A DNA stretch of 64,000 nucleotides from Phycicoccus sp. CSK15P-2 (lineage in GTDB: Bacteria > Actinomycetota > Actinomycetes > Actinomycetales > Dermatophilaceae). The notes below the pieces were generated by a model, which saw nothing but the letters and a program-made list of their open reading frames with translations, ran no database searches and had not been told where the DNA came from. A program made the translations under genes and the position numbers. Location of the stretch: assembly GCF_016888005.1 (NCBI RefSeq), contig NZ_JAFDVE010000023.1, forward strand, positions 1 through 64,000. The letters are read 5' to 3'. Positions 59,823 through 64,000 of this stretch are shown one piece after another. Every line of letters starts with the position of its first letter. Position 1 is the first letter of the stretch.

Positions 59823-61535
59823 TCAGTCGCCGGCGCGGTCCGACACGGTGACCCGCTCGGGCTCCTCGGCACGGGCACCGTCCGGCTCCCCCGAGGGGTG
59901 TCCGGGGTCGTCGCGTGGCGTGGCGCCCGGTTCGCCCGTGGCCTCGTGGGTCGGCGCCACGGACGGTCCGGCGGGGCCCGGCGGTGCTGCCACGGCCCGT
60001 TCGGCGGCCAGCGCCTTCATCAACCCCCACATCATGATGAACATGATGATCGAGAACGGGAGTCCGGCTGCCAGAGAGGCGGTCTGCAAGGCCGCGAGGC
60101 CTCCCGAGGCCAGCAGCACCGCCGCCACGGCGCCCTCACCCAGCCCCCAGAAGACCCGGTAGCCCGCCGGTGGCTCCTCCTTGCCCATCGAGATGAGCGT
60201 CGTGACGACCAGCGTCCCGCTGTCCGAGGACGTCACGAAGTACGTGATGATCAGGACGAGGGCGATGAAGGCCAGCACGCTGCCCAGCACGCCGAGGCCG
60301 AAGTTGTCGATGACGAGGAAGAGCGGCCGCGCGATGTCCTCGTTGACCGCGTCGATGATCCCGCCGTTCTCCTCGAACTCCTGCCAGAGCGCGGTGCCCC
60401 CGAAGATCGCCATCCAGAAGAACGTGATGAGCGTCGGCACGACGAGCACGCCGACGGCGAACTCGCGGATGGTGCGGCCCCGGCTGACCCGCGCGATGAA
60501 CATCCCGACGAACGGGGCCCAGGCGATCCACCAGCCCCAGTAGAAGATCGTCCAGGTGCCCTGCCAGCCGCTCTCCGGGTTGGGGTCGACCCACAGGCCC
60601 ATCGGGATGACGTTGGTGACGTAGTCGCCGACGTTCGTGATGAAGAACCCGAGCAGGAACACCGTGGGCCCGACGACGACGAACACCGTGATGAGGAGGA
60701 TCGAGAGCCACATGTTGAGCTCGGACAGCATCTTGATGCCACGCCCGACCCCGGAGACCGCCGACAGGGTCGCGACGCACGAGATCACCATGATGAGCAC
60801 GTACTTGACCCACGCGTCCATCGGGACGCCGAACAGGTGGTTCAGCCCCGCCTGGATCTGGCCCGCGCCGAGCCCGAGGGTCGTCGCGACGCCGAAGACC
60901 GTGCCGAACACGGCGAGCAGGTCGGCGACGTGGCCCCACGTGCCGTAGATGCGCTTCCCCAGGATCGGGTAGAGCGCCGCCCGGATGGTCAGCGGCAGGC
61001 CCTTGCGGTAGCTGAAGTAGGCGAGCGCCATCCCGACGATCACGTAGACCGCCCAGCCGTGCAGGCCCCAGTGCAGGAAGGTCACCTGCATCGCGGTGCC
61101 GGCGCCCTCCATCGAGTTCGCCGTACCCTCCTCGAGGAACGGGGCGTTCTGCACGTGGTACAGCGGTTCGGAGACCGACCAGAACAGCAGCCCGATGCCC
61201 ATGCCCGCACCGAAGAGCATCGAGAACCAGGAGAAGTTGGAGAACTCCGGGCGGTCGGTGTCCTTGCCCAGCCGGATGGAGCCGTAGGGCGAGAAGATGA
61301 GGAAGACCACGAAGAAGATGAAGATCGCGATCGACAGGATGTAGTACCAGGCGAGGTTGTCGTTGATCCACGTCTGGACCCAGCCGAAGATCTCGCCCAC
61401 CGTCTCGGGTGCCACGACGCCGGCCAGCACGAACGCCAGGATGATCACCTTCGAGGCGGTGGCCATCACCGGGTTCACGTCGCGGAAGATCCCGCGCGTT
61501 CCGACATTGAGACGAGACTGGTCGATTCCGGTCAT
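59823..61535 (-). CDS. BCCT-family betaine/choline/carnitine transporter
   Basis: A 570-residue twelve-helix sodium- or proton-coupled transporter: [47 protein letters not shown], and the BCCT signature [32 protein letters not shown], followed by [21 protein letters not shown]. The WWIAW aromatic box binds trimethylammonium groups. The acidic/pro-rich C-tail (about 500-570) is cytoplasmic and may sense osmotic strength. ATG 61535. Uptake of glycine betaine or choline for osmoprotection. Divergent from fumC with 213 bases between. Confidence 0.95.
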   Translation of the reverse strand: MTGIDQSRLNVGTRGIFRDVNPVMATASKVIILAFVLAGVVAPETVGEIFGWVQTWINDNLAWYYILSIAIFIFFVVFLIFSPYGSIRLGKDTDRPEFSNFSWFSMLFGAGMGIGLLFWSVSEPLYHVQNAPFLEEGTANSMEGAGTAMQVTFLHWGLHGWAVYVIVGMALAYFSYRKGLPLTIRAALYPILGKRIYGTWGHVADLLAVFGTVFGVATTLGLGAGQIQAGLNHLFGVPMDAWVKYVLIMVISCVATLSAVSGVGRGIKMLSELNMWLSILLITVFVVVGPTVFLLGFFITNVGDYVTNVIPMGLWVDPNPESGWQGTWTIFYWGWWIAWAPFVGMFIARVSRGRTIREFAVGVLVVPTLITFFWMAIFGGTALWQEFEENGGIIDAVNEDIARPLFLVIDNFGLGVLGSVLAFIALVLIITYFVTSSDSGTLVVTTLISMGKEEPPAGYRVFWGLGEGAVAAVLLASGGLAALQTASLAAGLPFSIIMFIMMWGLMKALAAERAVAAPPGPAGPSVAPTHEATGEPGATPRDDPGHPSGEPDGARAEEPERVTVSDRAGD

Positions 61536-61748
61536 CACGCTTGCCTTTCGCTGCTGACCATCCGGTCGTCGAAAGCCACCCGCAGGCACTGGTCGGTCTC
61601 CGCCCGCGACTCACCCGTAGTTGTCCGTGGTCGGGGATGCTACTGCTCCTGCACGTCCCGCGTAAGGGCGGCGACCTGCGGCGCGACCTCGGCCGGCCGT
61701 CCGGGAGCCGGTCTCGTCCAGGCCGACGACGCGGCCTACGGTGGGGTG

Positions 61749-63167
61749 ATGGCGGCGCACGACGAGGCGGGAACGGCGACGAGGACCGAGCGCGACACGA
61801 TGGGGGAGGTGCAGGTCCCGGCCGACCGCTACTGGGGCGCGCAGACGCAGCGCAGCCTCGAGCACTTCGACATCGGTCGCGACACCTTCGTGTGGGGAAG
61901 GCCGGTCATCCGCGGGCTCGGCCTGCTCAAGAAGGCTGCGGCACAGGCGAACCTCGAGCTCGGGCTGCTGGACGCCTCCGTCGCCGACGCCGTCGTGCAG
62001 GCGGCCGACGAGGTGGCGCGCGGTGAGCTCGACGACCACTTCCCGCTCGTCGTCTTCCAGACCGGCTCCGGGACGCAGAGCAACATGAACACCAACGAGG
62101 TCGTCGCGAACCGCGCCGTCGAGATGCTCGGGGGCGCGCTCGGCTCGAAGGACCCGGTGCATCCGAACGACCACGTCAACCGCAGCCAGTCGAGCAACGA
62201 CACCTTCCCCACGGCGGTGCACGTGGCGGTGGCGCTCGAGCTGACCGAACGGCTGCAGCCGGCGGTCGACGGGCTCGTCGCGGCGCTCGACGCCAAGGCG
62301 GAGGAGCTCGGCGGCGTGGTCAAGGTCGGCCGGACCCATCTCCAGGACGCGACGCCGGTGACCCTCGGCCAGGAGATCGGGGCGTGGAGCGGGCAGCTGT
62401 GGGAGGCGTGGGCGGACGTCCGGCACGCGGGGGACCGGGTGCTGCAGCTGTCCATCGGCGGGACGGCCGTCGGGACCGGGCTCAACGCGCCGGAGGCGTT
62501 CGGGCCCGCGGTCGCGCGGCACCTCGAGACCGAGACCGGGCTGGGGTTCCGGCAGGCCGATAACCTCTTCGTCCAGCTCGCCGCGCACGACGCGCTGGTG
62601 GCGGTCTCGTCCTCGTTGCGCACGTTGGCCGGAGGGCTGATGAAGCTCGCGAACGACGTGCGGTGGCTCGCGTCCGGGCCGCGCACCGGGATCGGCGAGC
62701 TGCGCATCCCGGAGAACGAGCCCGGCTCCTCGATCATGCCGGGCAAGGTGAACCCGACCCAGTCGGAGGCCATGACGATGGTCGTCACGCGGGTGTTCGG
62801 CAACGACGCCACGGTCGGGTTCGCCGGGACCCAGGGCAACTTCCAGCTCAACGTGTTCACGCCGGTCATGGCGCACGGGGTGCTCGAGTCGGTGCGGCTG
62901 CTCGCGGACGCCTGCCGGTCGTTCACCGAGCACTGCGTCGTCGGGCTCGAGGCCGACCGGGAGCGCATCGCCGAGCACCTCGAGGACGACCTCATGCTGG
63001 TCACCGCTCTGGCACCGCACATCGGCTACGACGCGGCGGCCGCCATCGCGAAGCAGGCCCACCGCGACGGCTCGACGCTGCGCGAGGCCGCTCTCGCGTC
63101 CGGCGAGGTCACCGGCGACGACTACGACCGATGGGTGGACCCGGAGGCGATGACCCGCCCCGACTGA
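61749..63167 (+). CDS. fumC: Class II fumarate hydratase
   Basis: A 472-residue fumarase of the TCA cycle. [18 protein letters not shown] at the start, [55 protein letters not shown] and the superfamily signature [13 protein letters not shown] (about 325-335) are all present. Iron-free, homotetrameric, cytoplasmic. The ATG at 61749 yields a normal length; the frame is open for over 2 kb upstream but that part is antisense to the BCCT gene. Confidence 0.96.
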   Translation: MAAHDEAGTATRTERDTMGEVQVPADRYWGAQTQRSLEHFDIGRDTFVWGRPVIRGLGLLKKAAAQANLELGLLDASVADAVVQAADEVARGELDDHFPLVVFQTGSGTQSNMNTNEVVANRAVEMLGGALGSKDPVHPNDHVNRSQSSNDTFPTAVHVAVALELTERLQPAVDGLVAALDAKAEELGGVVKVGRTHLQDATPVTLGQEIGAWSGQLWEAWADVRHAGDRVLQLSIGGTAVGTGLNAPEAFGPAVARHLETETGLGFRQADNLFVQLAAHDALVAVSSSLRTLAGGLMKLANDVRWLASGPRTGIGELRIPENEPGSSIMPGKVNPTQSEAMTMVVTRVFGNDATVGFAGTQGNFQLNVFTPVMAHGVLESVRLLADACRSFTEHCVVGLEADRERIAEHLEDDLMLVTALAPHIGYDAAAAIAKQAHRDGSTLREAALASGEVTGDDYDRWVDPEAMTRPD

Positions 63168-63219
63168 CGTGCCGTCCCGGGTGCACGCTCGGCGTGAACG
63201 CCCTACTGTGCCAACCGTG

Positions 63220-63963
63220 ATGGTCGATGTCCGTGAAGTGGCGCCCGGTGTCTGGCACGCCCGGGCGAAGCACGTGGCCTGGGTGCTCCTCGTCGAGGGC
63301 GGGGAGGTGACCTTGGTCGACACGGGCTACCCGGGCGACCGGGACCGGGTGGTCGCGTCGCTGGAGCAGGTGGGGCGCGCTCCCGCCGATGTCGCGGCGG
63401 TCGTGCTGACCCACGCCCACCCGGACCACCTGGGCAGCGCGGAGTACTTCCGCACGCAGGTGGGTGCTCCCGTCCTGGTCCACGAACGGGAGGTCCCGAA
63501 CGCCACGGGCGAACGGGTCGAGCAGGTCTCGGTCGCCACGCTCTTGGCGAGGGTCTGGCGACCGGATGTGGCGGTGTGGATGCGAGACATCGTGGGTCTG
63601 AAGGCGGCCCGGGCAGAGCGGCTGGGCGCGGTCGACACCTTCACCTCGGACCCTCTGGACGTCCCGGGGCGTCCCGTCCCGGCGCCGACCCCCGGTCACA
63701 CGTCCGGGCACAGCGCGTTCCACCTGCCCGAACAGGGTGCGTTGCTGGCGGGGGACGCCCTGATGACCGGCCATGCGCTGGTGCGCACGCCCGGCCCCCA
63801 GCTGCTTCCGTCGTTCTTCAACCACGACGACGACCGGGCGCTGGACTCGCTGGGGATGCTGGCCCCGCTGGCGGCGGACGTCGTCGTGCCCGGGCACGGC
63901 CCGGCATTCACCGGCGCCCCCGCCGACGCGGTCGCCGCCGCCGTCGCAGCTCGCGTCGGGTAG
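63220..63963 (+). CDS. Metallo-beta-lactamase-fold hydrolase
   Basis: A 247-residue MBL-fold protein: LVDTGYPGDRDRV, LTHAHPDHLGSAEYF (the HxHxDH zinc motif), PTPGHTSGHSAFHL, LLAGDALMTGHAL (Asp ligand) and VVVPGHGPAF (His ligand) make a complete dinuclear site. No lactonase or glyoxalase specific feature is certain. An in-frame GTG at 63217 immediately before the ATG, and one at 63169, are alternatives. Follows fumC by 52 bases in the same direction. The remaining 37 bases of the window show nothing. Confidence 0.9.
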   Translation: MVDVREVAPGVWHARAKHVAWVLLVEGGEVTLVDTGYPGDRDRVVASLEQVGRAPADVAAVVLTHAHPDHLGSAEYFRTQVGAPVLVHEREVPNATGERVEQVSVATLLARVWRPDVAVWMRDIVGLKAARAERLGAVDTFTSDPLDVPGRPVPAPTPGHTSGHSAFHLPEQGALLAGDALMTGHALVRTPGPQLLPSFFNHDDDRALDSLGMLAPLAADVVVPGHGPAFTGAPADAVAAAVAARVG

Positions 63964-64000
63964 CCAGGGCCGAGCTCACCCCGACCGGTGGCGGTGCGCG

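Noticed and set aside
1-64000. tRNA, rRNA, riboswitch and CRISPR features
   Set aside because: None could be recognised by eye; a covariance-model scan would be needed to exclude small RNAs.

Overview
The window is GC-rich (about 70% or more by eye), densely coding, uses many GTG starts and has overlapping stop/start junctions. Together with an aromatic-carotenoid cluster of the actinobacterial type, small PPOX/F420-type flavin proteins, a Thermobifida-type polyester hydrolase and a wax ester synthase, this points to a chromosome of a high-GC actinobacterium, probably of the Micrococcales or a relative. The genus is not determined. No tRNA, rRNA, CRISPR array, transposase or integrase was recognised. 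No gene-free stretch exceeds about 300 bases; the longest, about 230-270, are described under their features.

Layout. 67-5688: mixed metabolism (PPOX protein, lipoprotein, P-loop kinase, a YibE/F membrane protein overlapping a stand-alone arginine deiminase, an NAD(P)-binding reductase, a small helical protein). 5794-10877: a complete 5-oxoproline locus, with a divergent GntR/FCD regulator and operator, then NRAMP-like transporter, pxpA, pxpB, pxpC and a YcsI-type hydro-lyase, nearly all overlapping. 10912-15431: three regulator/target pairs, each with visible inverted-repeat operators (TetR/saccharopine-dehydrogenase-like, TetR/MFS, MarR/VOC). The first pair is bracketed by a 43-bp direct repeat of the end of the ycsI-like gene. 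15451-18166: glpD and an SDR. 18424-22268: a four-gene partner-switching module (GAF-SpoIIE phosphatase, GT2 polysaccharide-synthase-like membrane enzyme with a large insert, STAS protein, RsbW-type ATPase).

22408-33625: Tat-exported PHP protein with a strict His-alternating leader and an unknown partner, DUF429 protein, secreted metzincin, YdeP/FdhF-type molybdopterin enzyme, two-domain secreted phosphodiesterase, DHA2 exporter and another PPOX protein. 33722-45421: carotenoid locus. crtE, crtI, a fused crtB-idi, crtYc, crtYd, crtT and crtU run on the minus strand with overlaps, predicting GGPP to phytoene to lycopene to beta-carotene to isorenieratene-type aromatic carotenoid. A Rieske non-haem-iron oxygenase converges on the operon, and an FAD oxidoreductase and photolyase-like gene diverge from it, so pigment and light-damage functions sit together.

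45405-48663: TetR, a secreted PET-hydrolase/cutinase-like enzyme and gndA. 48854-56277: a 2,252-residue secreted RHS protein whose C-terminal tip, with two following small genes, falls to about 50% GC. This looks like a polymorphic toxin with immunity candidates, and part of the gndA tail reappears at its far side. 56547-63963: VOC protein, WS/DGAT, esterase, universal stress protein, BCCT transporter, fumarase C and a metallo-beta-lactamase-fold hydrolase.
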